A DNA stretch of 64,000 nucleotides. Source: Bacteroidales bacterium (GTDB lineage Bacteria > Bacteroidota > Bacteroidia > Bacteroidales > UBA12077). Location: contig JANQHE010000053.1 in the NCBI GenBank assembly GCA_028282785.1, positions 1 to 64,000 on the forward strand, given 5' to 3'. The notes beneath the pieces were generated by a model. That model did not search any database, was not told the DNA's origin, and was given only the letters and a program-made list of their open reading frames with translations. Each line of letters starts with the position of its first letter. Position 1 is the stretch's first letter. Position numbers and translations under genes: made by a program. Below, in pieces: positions 1 to 10,101 of this stretch.

Positions 1-730
1 GAATATATGAACCTGAAGAAGTATACCACTTCACCTGATTACCTCCTGTACCTGGTGCTACTAACAGATTAACAACACCTGAACCACAACGGGAATCACC
101 TGTTATATTCGTTGGAGCTGAAGGCCTACTTAGTACAGTAACCGTTTTACTACCAGACATATCTTTAGAGATTCCTGAAGATGAGGCAATTGCCACAACC
201 GTATAAGTTCCACTAGAAGTTATGCTTCCAAAACTAATTACAGACCCTGTTCCATTAATAGCACTCCCATAATTAGAACCATTTCTTTTTAACTGGTATG
301 AAACATTTGTTTGAGACCCACTTAATCCAACAGGCACTGGGGGTGACCCACTACAATATTGCCCCCCTCCTGTAACGCTATAAACAGATGGTACAAATCC
401 TGATTGGTTAATTGTAACTAAATAGCCAGCAACATTAACGGTTCCTGATCTTGTAGCACCGGTATTTTCAGTAACGGAAACATAAACGCGGCCTTTTCTG
501 TCTACAGAGGTAGATATCCATGACCTATCATTGGTAAGTGTAAATCGGCAATTTAAATCCTTGTCTACTGAAACTAATTTGCTACCAGGGCTGTTAGTAA
601 AGTACATATAATTTGGAGACACACTATAAACACATGGGGATGTTTGAGAGTGGCCATATTTTAAAAACACATTGGTTAATAATAAACTAACCAAAACTAT
701 TTTGTACGATATTTTAATGTAATTTCTCAT
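1..730 (-). CDS. Secreted Ig-like/BACON-domain protein, N-terminal part (3' end beyond window)
   Basis: An open frame runs from an ATG at 730 to the window edge with no stop, so about 243 residues are visible. The first 29 residues form a signal peptide (MRNYIKISYK, then a hydrophobic stretch). Residues about 30-115 resemble a BACON/all-beta domain (RSWIST, then VTINQSG). Further on is an Ig-like SprB-type segment ending in CGSGVVNL and KWYTSSG. In Bacteroidota, Ig segments like this often sit at the N terminus of DUF6443/RHS-repeat proteins, and the gene just upstream on the same strand encodes an RHS protein. I therefore infer, without seeing it, that the missing part is a long RHS-type protein. 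The gap to the upstream gene is 39 bp, so they may be cotranscribed. Confidence 0.75.
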   Translation of the reverse strand, partial: MRNYIKISYKIVLVSLLLTNVFLKYGHSQTSPCVYSVSPNYMYFTNSPGSKLVSVDKDLNCRFTLTNDRSWISTSVDRKGRVYVSVTENTGATRSGTVNVAGYLVTINQSGFVPSVYSVTGGGQYCSGSPPVPVGLSGSQTNVSYQLKRNGSNYGSAINGTGSVISFGSITSSGTYTVVAIASSSGISKDMSGSKTVTVLSRPSAPTNITGDSRCGSGVVNLLVAPGTGGNQVKWYTSSGSYI

Positions 731-769
731 AATCATTATATTCTCATATTATTCCTATGTCTATTTATA

Positions 770-3700
770 TTATTCTGGCCTAATTGGCTTAGCAACAGAA
801 AAAGACCAATTTTTTTGAATGATCTCATACCCATCGGATATTTGGCAATTTAATTGATATGTTCCCTCATGAACAATGTTAATAAAAGAAATACCCATTC
901 CTATTATTGAATCATTTTGGGTAAAAGAGTATGAAGAATTTGTTTCGTTAATTACATTCCAACTAACGGTGTATGGCCCACGGCCTTGAGTTGGGGTAAT
1001 ATACACCTTCGCTCCTTCTATGCCTTCAGCTCCATTTATTTCATCAACCTGCACTCCGTTATCGTAATATGCATAAGTAACTTCAAGTGGGTGAAATGTT
1101 ACCGAAACATTTGCGCTTTTTTCATTATAAACAACATCGAACTTACTCTCTTTTAAAGTAACCGTATAATCCCCTTCAGCTGGGTATACATGAGTATGGG
1201 TGTTATTTTCAATGCTTTCTACGTTACTTCCGTCTCCAAAATCTACGGTATAATCAAAAACCTCATTGAAATTAGTTATTTCAGCATTCACATAATATCC
1301 ATCAGTTTGCTGATAAACATCTAACTGTGCAATTGGTTCTGTGCTTTTGGCAAAAGTATTATCAGGATCGGTATTAGTATCAATTTCTTGTTCTCCTTCT
1401 GTGTTGACCAAATTATATTGATATAATTCCCTTATGTTTTTATCCTGGTCTTTTTTAGCAACTATATTTCCATCAGTATCATATATGTAATATACCTTAT
1501 TACCCGAAAGGCCTTGTTTTTCGGTAACACCTCCATACGAATTATATTTAAATCTTACAGTATGTGTAGAATTTAGTGTTTCCGAAGAAAGATAGTCGCC
1601 ATATTTATACCAGGAATATTCTTCTGTGCTTCCATCAGCATTTATTGTTTTTATTAACTGACCAACCTCATCGTAGGTATATTTTTTACTTAGCTTATAT
1701 AATAAACTATATTCAAAAGTCTCACTATTAAATTTAGATATTTCTTCTTCCAAATAATCAACAGGGCCATTTAAATACAACTCTTTATCTTTTACTATTG
1801 CCTGATTGTCATTAATTTTGTAAAGAAATAATGAAGAGTTCAATATTTTTTTACCTCCATCCACTGTTATTCCTTCAATAATCTCCACTGGAGAACTTAC
1901 CTCACCTCTAATTTTTAAGGATTTTAGTGCTGTGTAATTCTCTTCAGAGCTTGCAATAACTTTGGGTTCACTGGGTAAATTTGAAACACTTTTATTTAAT
2001 GTATACGTATCACCTACAACGTCTCTATATTGCTGTTGATCTAGTGCTAACAACTCATCATAATAGGTTTGGATTTCATTATCCAGTTCTGTATTATCAT
2101 CTATATAATGATATGGGTATATATTCTTTCTAAAACGAGCATAACCATCCGCATCAATCCGGTTTGTTTCAATCGGGAATCTATACTCTGAATCGGCTTC
2201 ATCGTATATATAGCTGATTGAATGACTAATTTCTGCACCGTTTGCATAATCATACCAATCTTTTGAACTTAACATTTTCCATGATGAAGGATAATAATAT
2301 TTATATAAACTCTTAATATTCTTGCTTAAGGATCTGTTCTCACTATTTGTATATTGCATTCCGGGACTTACTCTAAAACCATATATAGTTTCCGCATTTT
2401 CATGCGAGGTATAATTGTAAACACTTTTGTTTAACAGGTTATCATTTGCATCATAGGTTCGTGTTTGCGATAAATAAACATTATTCCAGTCATAACAAAA
2501 CACTTCAGAATAGTTTTTTCCTTCAAATAAAATACTTGATATATATTCAGAGTCTGTAAGTATATTTTCCAGATTAAGCTCGGAACTAAAATCATTTTGT
2601 TCGGTTTGATACTCAATAGGTAACTCAAAATCTTTTACAATTTTACCTAAACCTTTTTTTGAAACGGTAACCTGTTGATAATAAACCGAATTCCCATATG
2701 GTAAGCTTAGTCCGTATGAATAATATACACGGCGAAAGGTTTGTTTATCTATATCCGTATATGAAGGGTTATACCCTAAATCGTAAGCAATTTTGGGTTT
2801 ATGCAATAAACTTCCCGATAATTGTCCATCATCAATAGAAATATACTCATAATTAGTATATTCCAGAGGAAATACTGATTTAGGATCATAAGATTTGATA
2901 GTATCAATTCTTAACCCTCCTCCTAATATAGTTTGCCCATTATAAATAAAGGATTGTGGTTCAAAAATGTATTCAGTAACACCTCCTTGAGGATTTTCAA
3001 TTTTTGAAAGCATCCCCCTTTGAATGGTTTCTTCATTAACACTTCTATTTGAACCGCTAATATTAACATTTACAGGACTGATCCCGAGATATTCATATTC
3101 TCCCGAACCATATACCATTTCCGGTAACATAGTGGTCACATTTTCATTATAGTAGCCCCATAAGTCCTGTTTATCAAAATCATTTGAATTAATAGGGATA
3201 TCTTTATAAGTGAATGAATATTTTTTCTTAACACTTTTTCCTATATCAACAGAACCAAGCTTTCGCTTTGAAGTATCATGCATCATATCAACAGGAAACT
3301 CGCCATAATTAAATGCAATACTTTCAATTAACTCAAAATCTGAAACAAAATTTGATGCAATAATTCCTGAAATGTTAATGTTTAATAACTCATTATCATA
3401 ACCATAAGATAAATTAGCTATAGAATTTGATCCGGTAATTTTAACTAATTGAGGCCTGGTTATTTTTAATTCAGAAGTAACCGTACCATTTATTAAATTA
3501 CCAGATTCGTCATAATATCCATATTCATATATTCTTCTATTTTCAATATGATGTACCGGATTGTACTCATAAGCTACATACTCTTGGTCAACTGACCGGA
3601 TACTGCTTAAATACCATGCTGATGTATATAAACCATAACCAATATGCCGGGTTGAATTGTTTATTAATATTTTTTCCGTTGCACTAAAAATATACCGTAT

Positions 3701-4318
3701 CCCGTCCGGGGTTATAATAATAAACCTGTCAATATTTCCTGTTATATCATTTATTTCCGGCAAGATTTTAATATTATTTTTAGGTATGCTTTTTACATTT
3801 CCATTTTGATCAAAAACAAATTTTCCTGAGATACCATTAAAACTATAATAAAATATGTCAGGAGATGGATCGTAACTATCGCCTATTTTGTTTAATTCTT
3901 CATTTTCGGTATTTACATAAGTACTTATATCTTTATCATATAAGTTTTTTGTTTGAGGCGACAAGTTTAAATATCCGGTATCTAATAGTTCATCAGGAAA
4001 TCCGTAAACAATCCTTGCAATAATACCACCAGTTTCTAAATTCCATCCTAACCCTACAGAACCAGATTCCTCATTAACCTGGATTCCTCCGGCAAAATAA
4101 CTTAGGCCGATTGAAAATTCTCCGTTCCACAATTGAACTCCGATATCTGGTATGCCCGTATATAAATTAGCAGGCCTTGCCACTTTTTTTATTTTGGCAA
4201 TACTTTCAGCAGACGGTAACATAAACCCCGCTTTGTGATTAATCGTATATGATTCCTGTGCGTATAGTTTTATGGTTAATCCGATAAAAAATAGCAGGAA
4301 CATTTTTAAATGTTTCAT
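770..4318 (-). CDS. Secreted RHS/YD-repeat protein with PKD-like domain and no visible toxin core
   Basis: This 1182-residue protein starts with a signal peptide (residues 1-20, ending LYAQ). The segment after it (GIPDIGVQLWNGEFSIGLSY, then SGSVGLGWNLE) is the usual start of Bacteroidota RHS/SpvB-like proteins. YD-type repeats occur near residues 870-970 (YTYDEVGQL, then YYIYDTDGNIVAKKD). Next come a PKD-like domain (VDFGDGS, then HVYPAEGDYTVTL) and a final Ig-like segment ending in SVAKPIRPE. The RHS-associated core and variable toxin tip seen in polymorphic toxins are absent. I read it as a surface or secreted structural protein, possibly a partner of the gene that follows. A good promoter lies upstream. 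RHS-family membership is confident; the role is unknown. Confidence 0.8.
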   Translation of the reverse strand: MKHLKMFLLFFIGLTIKLYAQESYTINHKAGFMLPSAESIAKIKKVARPANLYTGIPDIGVQLWNGEFSIGLSYFAGGIQVNEESGSVGLGWNLETGGIIARIVYGFPDELLDTGYLNLSPQTKNLYDKDISTYVNTENEELNKIGDSYDPSPDIFYYSFNGISGKFVFDQNGNVKSIPKNNIKILPEINDITGNIDRFIIITPDGIRYIFSATEKILINNSTRHIGYGLYTSAWYLSSIRSVDQEYVAYEYNPVHHIENRRIYEYGYYDESGNLINGTVTSELKITRPQLVKITGSNSIANLSYGYDNELLNINISGIIASNFVSDFELIESIAFNYGEFPVDMMHDTSKRKLGSVDIGKSVKKKYSFTYKDIPINSNDFDKQDLWGYYNENVTTMLPEMVYGSGEYEYLGISPVNVNISGSNRSVNEETIQRGMLSKIENPQGGVTEYIFEPQSFIYNGQTILGGGLRIDTIKSYDPKSVFPLEYTNYEYISIDDGQLSGSLLHKPKIAYDLGYNPSYTDIDKQTFRRVYYSYGLSLPYGNSVYYQQVTVSKKGLGKIVKDFELPIEYQTEQNDFSSELNLENILTDSEYISSILFEGKNYSEVFCYDWNNVYLSQTRTYDANDNLLNKSVYNYTSHENAETIYGFRVSPGMQYTNSENRSLSKNIKSLYKYYYPSSWKMLSSKDWYDYANGAEISHSISYIYDEADSEYRFPIETNRIDADGYARFRKNIYPYHYIDDNTELDNEIQTYYDELLALDQQQYRDVVGDTYTLNKSVSNLPSEPKVIASSEENYTALKSLKIRGEVSSPVEIIEGITVDGGKKILNSSLFLYKINDNQAIVKDKELYLNGPVDYLEEEISKFNSETFEYSLLYKLSKKYTYDEVGQLIKTINADGSTEEYSWYKYGDYLSSETLNSTHTVRFKYNSYGGVTEKQGLSGNKVYYIYDTDGNIVAKKDQDKNIRELYQYNLVNTEGEQEIDTNTDPDNTFAKSTEPIAQLDVYQQTDGYYVNAEITNFNEVFDYTVDFGDGSNVESIENNTHTHVYPAEGDYTVTLKESKFDVVYNEKSANVSVTFHPLEVTYAYYDNGVQVDEINGAEGIEGAKVYITPTQGRGPYTVSWNVINETNSSYSFTQNDSIIGMGISFINIVHEGTYQLNCQISDGYEIIQKNWSFSVAKPIRPE

Positions 4319-4368
4319 TTAAGTTTGATTTATAATGATTAATAACTTTATTATTCACACAAAACTGT

Positions 4369-4398
4369 CAAACCTAATTGATTATTAGGCCTTTACAA
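4369..4398 (-). promoter_or_regulatory. Bacteroidota-type promoter for the RHS gene
   Basis: On the minus strand TTG (4398-4396) is followed by 19 bp and TAGGTTTG (4376-4369), matching the Bacteroidota -33/-7 consensus. It lies about 50 bp upstream of the ATG at 4318. Confidence 0.55.
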
Positions 4399-4950
4399 TA
4401 CACTCAAATCTAAAACTTGGTTTAGAATTGGTTAAAACAAGGTTATATAGTATAAGCATACTATATTTTGATATATAAAAATACTAAAAAAGTTTGTTTA
4501 AAACGAGTTTTTATTTTAACATATGCTTTTTATAGATATCCGTAATTATTCCCAAAATTATCGCCCTCTTTTTAAGAATAACCGTTATCAATTATTGATT
4601 ATAATTATACATATACTAACCATAATTTTCATGATTCCTTTAAAAATCAAAAAAGTTACTAATACCAATATTCGTAAGGCAGGTAGGTTATTTAACATGA
4701 AGGCTGAATGGCAGCCGGTTGTATAAATTGAAATTCGTTCCGAAAATTAAAATCATAAAAACATTATGAAGATGCAAAAAGAAAATCATTTTTTTATTTG
4801 GTAAAATCATTTAAAACAAGAAATAAAAATTTAGCCAGCTTTATATGATCAACTTACATCCTAAACACTACCTGATAATCGAATTATTCAACATAAAAAA
4901 TTATTTGCCGGCATTTTTCTAAGTGTTCCAGATAATTAAGTATTTAATCT

Positions 4951-4958
4951 TATCTTTG
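4951..4958 (+). promoter_or_regulatory. Putative -7 element upstream of lysS
   Basis: TATCTTTG is a perfect match to TAnnTTTG. The -33 half is weak (only TGTT or TTCC at the expected distance). It implies a leader of about 180 nt before lysS. A closer unrecognised promoter is possible. Confidence 0.4.
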
Positions 4959-5142
4959 TACGGTTTTTCACAAAAGTTAGGATAAAATGTAAAACTGTGG
5001 GAATAATGGATAAATGATATTATACGATACTTTAAACCGTTCCAAAAATCCGGTAATCCAATAATCCTCTCAATTAAATGATTTTACATTTTAACAATTA
5101 AAAAACATTAATACACCATAAATATAAGTAAAGGACAATTGT

Positions 5143-6873
5143 ATGATGAATTTAGAATTAAGCGAACAAGAGGTTATTCGCAGGCAATCGTTAGAAGAGT
5201 TAAGGAAATTGGGAATTAATCCTTATCCTGCAGCCAAATATGAAGTAAACACTTCATCAGAAGAGATTCTTTCTAAATTCGATCCTGAAAAAGATAACTT
5301 CCGGGAAGTGAGTATAGCAGGAAGAATCATGAGCAGAAGAATTATGGGAAGTGCCTCATTTGTTGAGTTACAAGATGATAAAGGAAGGATACAGGTTTAT
5401 TTTAAACGTGATAACATTTGTCCGGGCGAGGATAAAACATTATACAATACAGTATTTAAAAGACTTTTAGACATTGGTGATATCATTGGTGTTAAAGGAA
5501 ATGTATTTGTTACAAAAGTTGGAGAGATTTCAGTTAATGTTACCGAACTTACCATATTAAGTAAATCCATTAAACCATTGCCGGTTGTTAAAGAAAAAGA
5601 TGGAAAAACGTACGATGCTTTTACCGATCCTGAACAACGTTACAGGCAACGTTACCTGGACTTAATTGTAAATCCGCAGGTAAAAAATGTTTTTGTACAA
5701 CGTACAAAGATCATGAATACCATGCGTGAGATGTTTAATGAGCGTGGTTATTTAGAGGTTGAGACTCCGATATTGCAACCTATACCAGGTGGAGCAGCAG
5801 CCCGCCCGTTCATTACGCATCACAATGCATTGGATATTCCACTGTATTTACGTATTGCAAACGAACTTTACTTAAAAAGATTAATTGTTGGAGGGTTTGA
5901 TGGAGTTTATGAGTTCTCCAAAGATTTCAGAAACGAAGGAATGGATCGTACTCACAATCCCGAATTTACGGTGATGGAAATCTACGTTGCTTATAAAGAT
6001 TACAACTGGATGATGGAATTCACCGAAGAAATGATTGAAAAGGTTGCATTGGCTTTACATGGAACTACAAAAGTGAAAATTGGAGATAACGAAATAGACT
6101 TTAAAGCTCCATACCGCAAAGTAACAATGACAGATGCCATCAAAGAGCATACAAATATTGATATTAGTGGAATGAGCGAAGAACAACTTCGCCAGGTTTG
6201 TAAAGATCTGAATATTGAAATTGACGAAACCTTTGGTAAAGGAAAGATCATCGATGAAATTTTCGGTGAGAAAGCAGAACCACATATGATTCAGCCAACT
6301 TTCATTATTGATTATCCGGTTGAAATGTCACCGCTTTGCAAAAAACATCGCGATAATCCGGAATTAACCGAGCGATTTGAGCTAATGGTTAATGGCAAGG
6401 AATTATGTAATGCATATACAGAGTTGAACGATCCGATTGACCAGTTAGAAAGATTCCAGGATCAGTTAAAACTTTCTGAAAAGGGTGATGATGAAGCCAT
6501 GTTCATTGATATGGATTTTGTTCGCGCATTGGAGTACGGAATGCCACCTACATCAGGGATGGGAATCGGGATTGACCGGTTAACCATGTTCATGACCGGA
6601 CAGGATTCAATTCAGGATGTGTTATTCTTCCCTCAAATGAGGCCAGAAAAGAAAGCACAAAAAGATGATGCTTCGGCTTTTGTTCAAATTGGAATTCCTG
6701 AAGATTGGGTAGCAGTTGTGCAAAAGGCCGGGTATTTAACTGTTGAAAGTTTAAAAGAGGTTAAACCGGGAGCATTACACCAAAAAATCTGTGGAATCAA
6801 TAAAAAGAATAAGTTGGGATTACAGAATCCAAGCCAGGATGATGTAGCGGGATGGATTGCTAATATAAAATAA
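5143..6873 (+). CDS. lysS: Lysyl-tRNA synthetase, class II
   Basis: Charges tRNA-Lys with lysine. The N-terminal OB-fold anticodon-binding domain occupies about residues 50-150. The class II core contains motif 2 ([14 protein letters not shown], about residue 262) and motif 3 ([11 protein letters not shown], about residue 475). After the catalytic core there is an extra tail of about 70 residues (from [14 protein letters not shown] to GWIANIK), which lengthens the protein to 576 residues; this tail is typical of Bacteroidota LysS. The gene starts with two adjacent ATG codons, and the first is used here. gpsA follows 5 bp downstream, so the two are likely one transcript. Confidence 0.97.
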   Translation: MMNLELSEQEVIRRQSLEELRKLGINPYPAAKYEVNTSSEEILSKFDPEKDNFREVSIAGRIMSRRIMGSASFVELQDDKGRIQVYFKRDNICPGEDKTLYNTVFKRLLDIGDIIGVKGNVFVTKVGEISVNVTELTILSKSIKPLPVVKEKDGKTYDAFTDPEQRYRQRYLDLIVNPQVKNVFVQRTKIMNTMREMFNERGYLEVETPILQPIPGGAAARPFITHHNALDIPLYLRIANELYLKRLIVGGFDGVYEFSKDFRNEGMDRTHNPEFTVMEIYVAYKDYNWMMEFTEEMIEKVALALHGTTKVKIGDNEIDFKAPYRKVTMTDAIKEHTNIDISGMSEEQLRQVCKDLNIEIDETFGKGKIIDEIFGEKAEPHMIQPTFIIDYPVEMSPLCKKHRDNPELTERFELMVNGKELCNAYTELNDPIDQLERFQDQLKLSEKGDDEAMFIDMDFVRALEYGMPPTSGMGIGIDRLTMFMTGQDSIQDVLFFPQMRPEKKAQKDDASAFVQIGIPEDWVAVVQKAGYLTVESLKEVKPGALHQKICGINKKNKLGLQNPSQDDVAGWIANIK

Positions 6874-6878
6874 ATTGC

Positions 6879-7871
6879 ATGAGAAAGCCAAAAGTAGCAG
6901 TTTTAGGCGGAGGTAGCTGGGCAACAGCCATAGTAAAAATACTTCTCGAAAATATTGAGCATATCAACTGGTACATGAGAAGCCGTGAAAAAATTAAATG
7001 TATCAAGCAACATAAGCATAATAATAATTATTTAAGCTCTGTTACCCTCGACACCAATAAAATTGCGCTTTTTAGTAATATTACCAAGGCTGTTGAAAAT
7101 GCTGATATTTTAATATTTGCAATTCCTTCGGCTTTTTTGAAAGATGCATTAAAGAAGCTTACCGTAGATATTAAAGATAAAATCATTGTTTCTGCGATAA
7201 AGGGAATGGTTCCAAAGGACAACCTGATCATCGGTGATTTTTTTAATCAACAATACGATGTTCCTTTAGAATCAATAGCAGTTATTTCAGGGCCTTGCCA
7301 TGCAGAAGAGGTTGCATTGGAAAGGTTGTCCTATTTAACTATTGCATCGCAAGATTTAAAAAATGCTCGTTTAATTGCTGATTTGTTAAGTACGCACTAT
7401 GTAAAAACCAGTATTTCCGATGATATTTATGGAACAGAATACGCTGCTGTCCTTAAAAATGTATTTGCTATTGCAGCAGGAATCTGTCATGGATTAGGTT
7501 ATGGAGATAATTTTAATGCAGTGTTAATTTCAAACGCTATACAAGAAATAAAGCGATTTGTTGATGTAGTGCATCCAATTAAACGTGATATTAAAAGCTC
7601 TGCTTACCTTGGAGATTTAATGGTAACTGCCTATTCGCAATTCAGCAGAAACAGAACTTTTGGAAATATGATTGGTAAAGGATATTCGGTAAAGTCGGCA
7701 CAATTGGAAATGAATATGATTGCAGAAGGTTATTACGCTGTTAAGTCGATCATGGAAATTAACAAAAACTTCATGGTAAATATGCCGATAACCGAAGCAG
7801 TTTATAATATTTTGTATGAGAAAATTTCGCCTACAATCGAGATAAGGTTATTGACAGAAAATATTAGATAA
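6879..7871 (+). CDS. gpsA: Glycerol-3-phosphate dehydrogenase [NAD(P)+]
   Basis: Reduces dihydroxyacetone phosphate to sn-glycerol 3-phosphate for phospholipid synthesis. The N-terminal Rossmann motif GGGSWATA is at residues 10-17. The SGPCHAEEVA segment (about residue 137) and the conserved catalytic lysine region AAVLKNVFAIAAG are present. At 330 residues it is normal length. It lies 5 bp after lysS, and the lysS-gpsA-pgi order is conserved in Bacteroidota. Confidence 0.95.
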   Translation: MRKPKVAVLGGGSWATAIVKILLENIEHINWYMRSREKIKCIKQHKHNNNYLSSVTLDTNKIALFSNITKAVENADILIFAIPSAFLKDALKKLTVDIKDKIIVSAIKGMVPKDNLIIGDFFNQQYDVPLESIAVISGPCHAEEVALERLSYLTIASQDLKNARLIADLLSTHYVKTSISDDIYGTEYAAVLKNVFAIAAGICHGLGYGDNFNAVLISNAIQEIKRFVDVVHPIKRDIKSSAYLGDLMVTAYSQFSRNRTFGNMIGKGYSVKSAQLEMNMIAEGYYAVKSIMEINKNFMVNMPITEAVYNILYEKISPTIEIRLLTENIR

Positions 7872-7928
7872 AAAGTATTATGATTATCCAATTTTGGCAT
7901 AATATGTTGATTTCATTCAATTGCCCCT

Positions 7929-8018
7929 CCCGATAATTATCGGGACTAAAGGGAGTGAAGAAAATCAATTTGCTCCCCTGCCAGTCCGGCAGGTTGACTT
8001 TAGGATTTAGGGGTAAAT
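7929..8018. repeat. REP-like palindromic element (copy A of a dispersed family)
   Basis: In the gpsA-pgi gap there is a perfect 16-bp palindrome CCCGATAATTATCGGG (7929-7944). It is followed by AAAATCAATTTGCTCCCCTG (from 7961), a small hairpin CCTGCC/GGCAGG (7977-7982 and 7988-7993), and TTTAGGATTTAGGGG. The second half matches the element at 48094-48142 closely. It may act as a transcription or mRNA-end structure, but it is most likely a dispersed noncoding repeat. Confidence 0.7.
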
Positions 8019-8077
8019 AAATTGATTTTTAATTAAAATATCTGATACTAAATAGGTTTTCTAAAAACATTGTTTAC

Positions 8078-9418
8078 ATGAAACATTTACAAGTTGATTT
8101 AAAAAACGCATTATCATTTGTTAATCAGGATGATTTTAATAAATACGAGAGTTTTGCAAAAGAGCAAAATGAAAAAATAACAAATAAAACCGGAAAAGGG
8201 AATGATTTTTTAGGTTGGGTTGATTTACCAAATAATATTTCTCAAAAACACTTGGATGACATAAATGATACTGCTAAAGCATTAAAAGAAAAATCTGAAT
8301 TTATTGTTGTAATTGGTATCGGAGGTTCATATCTGGGAGCAAAAGCAGTAATTGAAGCTTTATCCGGACAATTTGAATATCTAAGATCAAATAAAGAAAA
8401 TCCACATATTCTGTTTGCAGGACAAAATTTATCAGAAGATTATCATTTTGAACTATTGGAATTCTTAAGAGATAAAAAGTATTCCGTTATTGTTATCTCA
8501 AAATCGGGAACTACAACTGAACCTGCAATTGCTTTCCGTTTATTCAGAAAAGACCTTGAAAACAGATTCGGAAAAGAAGAAGCATCGAAAAGAATTGTTG
8601 CCATTACAGATGCATCAAAAGGAGCATTAAGAAATTTAACAGATCAGGAAAACTATAAATCGTTTATAATTGATGATGATATTGGAGGAAGATATTCAGT
8701 TCTAACACCGGTTGGATTACTTCCTATAGCATGTGCCGGTTTTAATATCATTGAAATGGTTAATGGTGCCAAAGAAATGATGCACATAGCAGAAACTAAT
8801 TTTGATGGAAACCCTGTATTTCAGTATGCATCTATCAGGCATCTATTTTATACTAAAAACAAAATTATTGAGATTTTAGCCAATTACGATCAGCGATTAA
8901 ATTTTATGGCTGAATGGTGGAAACAGTTGTATGGCGAAAGCGAAGGGAAAGAAAATAAAGGTATTTTTCCCGCAAGCGTAAGTTTCACTACTGATCTCCA
9001 TTCGCTTGGGCAATATGTACAAGAAGGCTTAAGAAACATATTTGAAACAGTTATATCAGTTGAAAAAACCAGGTTTAACCTGAACATTCCTGACGATAAG
9101 GACAATTTCGATAAGTTAAACTACCTGGCAGGAAAACCTATTGACTTTGTAAATAAAATGGCCGAACTGGGAACTACCATCGCTCATGTTGATGGGGATG
9201 TGCCAAATATAAAAATCATATTACCTGAAATCTCAGAATTTTATATAGGAGAATTAATATATTTTTTCGAAAAAGCCTGTGCAATCAGCGGCTATTTATT
9301 AGATGTAAATCCGTTTGACCAACCGGGAGTTGAAGCATATAAGAAAAATATGTTTGCATTATTAGAAAAACCAGGATTTGAAGAAGAAACTAAAAAGATT
9401 AAAAAGAGAATAGAATAG
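8078..9418 (+). CDS. pgi: Glucose-6-phosphate isomerase
   Basis: Interconverts glucose 6-phosphate and fructose 6-phosphate in glycolysis and gluconeogenesis. Family signatures are visible: the phosphate-binding loop SKSGTTTEPAIAF near residue 147, GIGGSYLGA near residue 80, and GESEGKENKGIFP near residue 287. The length of 446 residues fits the compact bacterial type found in Bacteroidota and Firmicutes rather than the 550-residue enterobacterial form. It is separated from gpsA by the REP-like element, so it may have its own promoter. Confidence 0.96.
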   Translation: MKHLQVDLKNALSFVNQDDFNKYESFAKEQNEKITNKTGKGNDFLGWVDLPNNISQKHLDDINDTAKALKEKSEFIVVIGIGGSYLGAKAVIEALSGQFEYLRSNKENPHILFAGQNLSEDYHFELLEFLRDKKYSVIVISKSGTTTEPAIAFRLFRKDLENRFGKEEASKRIVAITDASKGALRNLTDQENYKSFIIDDDIGGRYSVLTPVGLLPIACAGFNIIEMVNGAKEMMHIAETNFDGNPVFQYASIRHLFYTKNKIIEILANYDQRLNFMAEWWKQLYGESEGKENKGIFPASVSFTTDLHSLGQYVQEGLRNIFETVISVEKTRFNLNIPDDKDNFDKLNYLAGKPIDFVNKMAELGTTIAHVDGDVPNIKIILPEISEFYIGELIYFFEKACAISGYLLDVNPFDQPGVEAYKKNMFALLEKPGFEEETKKIKKRIE

Positions 9419-9419
9419 G

Positions 9420-9848
9420 TTAACTTTCTATTTTAACATTAATTTTTACTAATTTTTCATTTATCAGAACCATCTTATTCATATTCTTAAATGAAAAAAA
9501 ATCCTGCTCTTCATTTAGGAAATAATATATCTTAAGAGAATTACGAAGAACTTTTCGGCTTTCTTTTAAATTGTTCTGCTCCAAAAGTATATCTCCCTTT
9601 TCCGATAAAATTTCCGCTAAAGAAACTAAATGTTCCGAAGTTAGCCCTTTTTCTCGCTTCAATGCATCCACTAGAAAATCCTCTGAAACTGAATACATAA
9701 AATCTTTATCGCACTTAAAATATCGTTGTAAAGCTTCATCGATCTTCTCAATAGCTTCTCTGAATCTTCCACTCCTCCTTAGTTCTACTAAAACCGAAAG
9801 AACATCGGACACCTCATCTATTAACTTTAATACTTCTTTGTTTTTCAC
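9420..9848 (-). CDS. Small helical TPR-like protein (DUF6483-like)
   Basis: This 142-residue cytoplasmic protein is predicted to be all helical. The segment SGRFREAIEKIDEALQRYF (residues about 26-44) and a later pair of helices ending NLKESRKVLRNSLKIYYFL look like TPR units. The arrangement resembles the DUF6483 family, whose function is unknown. It starts with GTG at 9848; an in-frame TAA two codons upstream rules out an earlier start, and no usable ATG lies near the N terminus. It converges with pgi, with 1 bp between their ends. Family placement is from memory of its pattern and is tentative. Confidence 0.7.
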   Translation of the reverse strand: MKNKEVLKLIDEVSDVLSVLVELRRSGRFREAIEKIDEALQRYFKCDKDFMYSVSEDFLVDALKREKGLTSEHLVSLAEILSEKGDILLEQNNLKESRKVLRNSLKIYYFLNEEQDFFSFKNMNKMVLINEKLVKINVKIES

Positions 9849-10101
9849 TATTTAATTAAAGTTTTAAATTACTAAATAGCAAGATGGTTGGTAAATATCG
9901 GAATAGATAAATGTAAATATATGAATCTTTAAGCAGAAAGTCGAGTATGAAATTTCTTTTTTTGATCAAATTTGAAAAAAACTATATTAAAAATATTCTT
10001 TTAAAAGTTCAATTTATATTTTTAGTTTAATCTGTGTAAAATATTATTTTTCAATTTTTAAATCAATTGTTTATTTTTACGCGCGTCTTAATTTTTTAAA
10101 T

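Larger units (their letters stand above)
4319..5142. other. AT-rich intergenic region between the divergent RHS gene and lysS
   Basis: These 824 bp hold the RHS promoter at one end and a probable lysS promoter near 4951. I find no RNA gene, and the 67-codon plus-strand reading frame inside (4523-4726) has low-complexity Ile/Asn-rich content and no recognisable domain. No strong inverted repeat was noticed. It may be degenerate sequence left at the edge of the RHS locus. Confidence 0.5.

Noticed and set aside
770-4318. Polymorphic toxin/immunity cassette at the RHS gene
   Set aside because: The C terminus has Ig/PKD-like domains, no toxin domain, and no small immunity gene follows; it may still exist beyond the left edge.
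4523-4726. 67-codon plus-strand frame between the RHS gene and lysS
   Set aside because: Low-complexity AT-rich content, no ribosome site, no recognisable domain; treated as noncoding.
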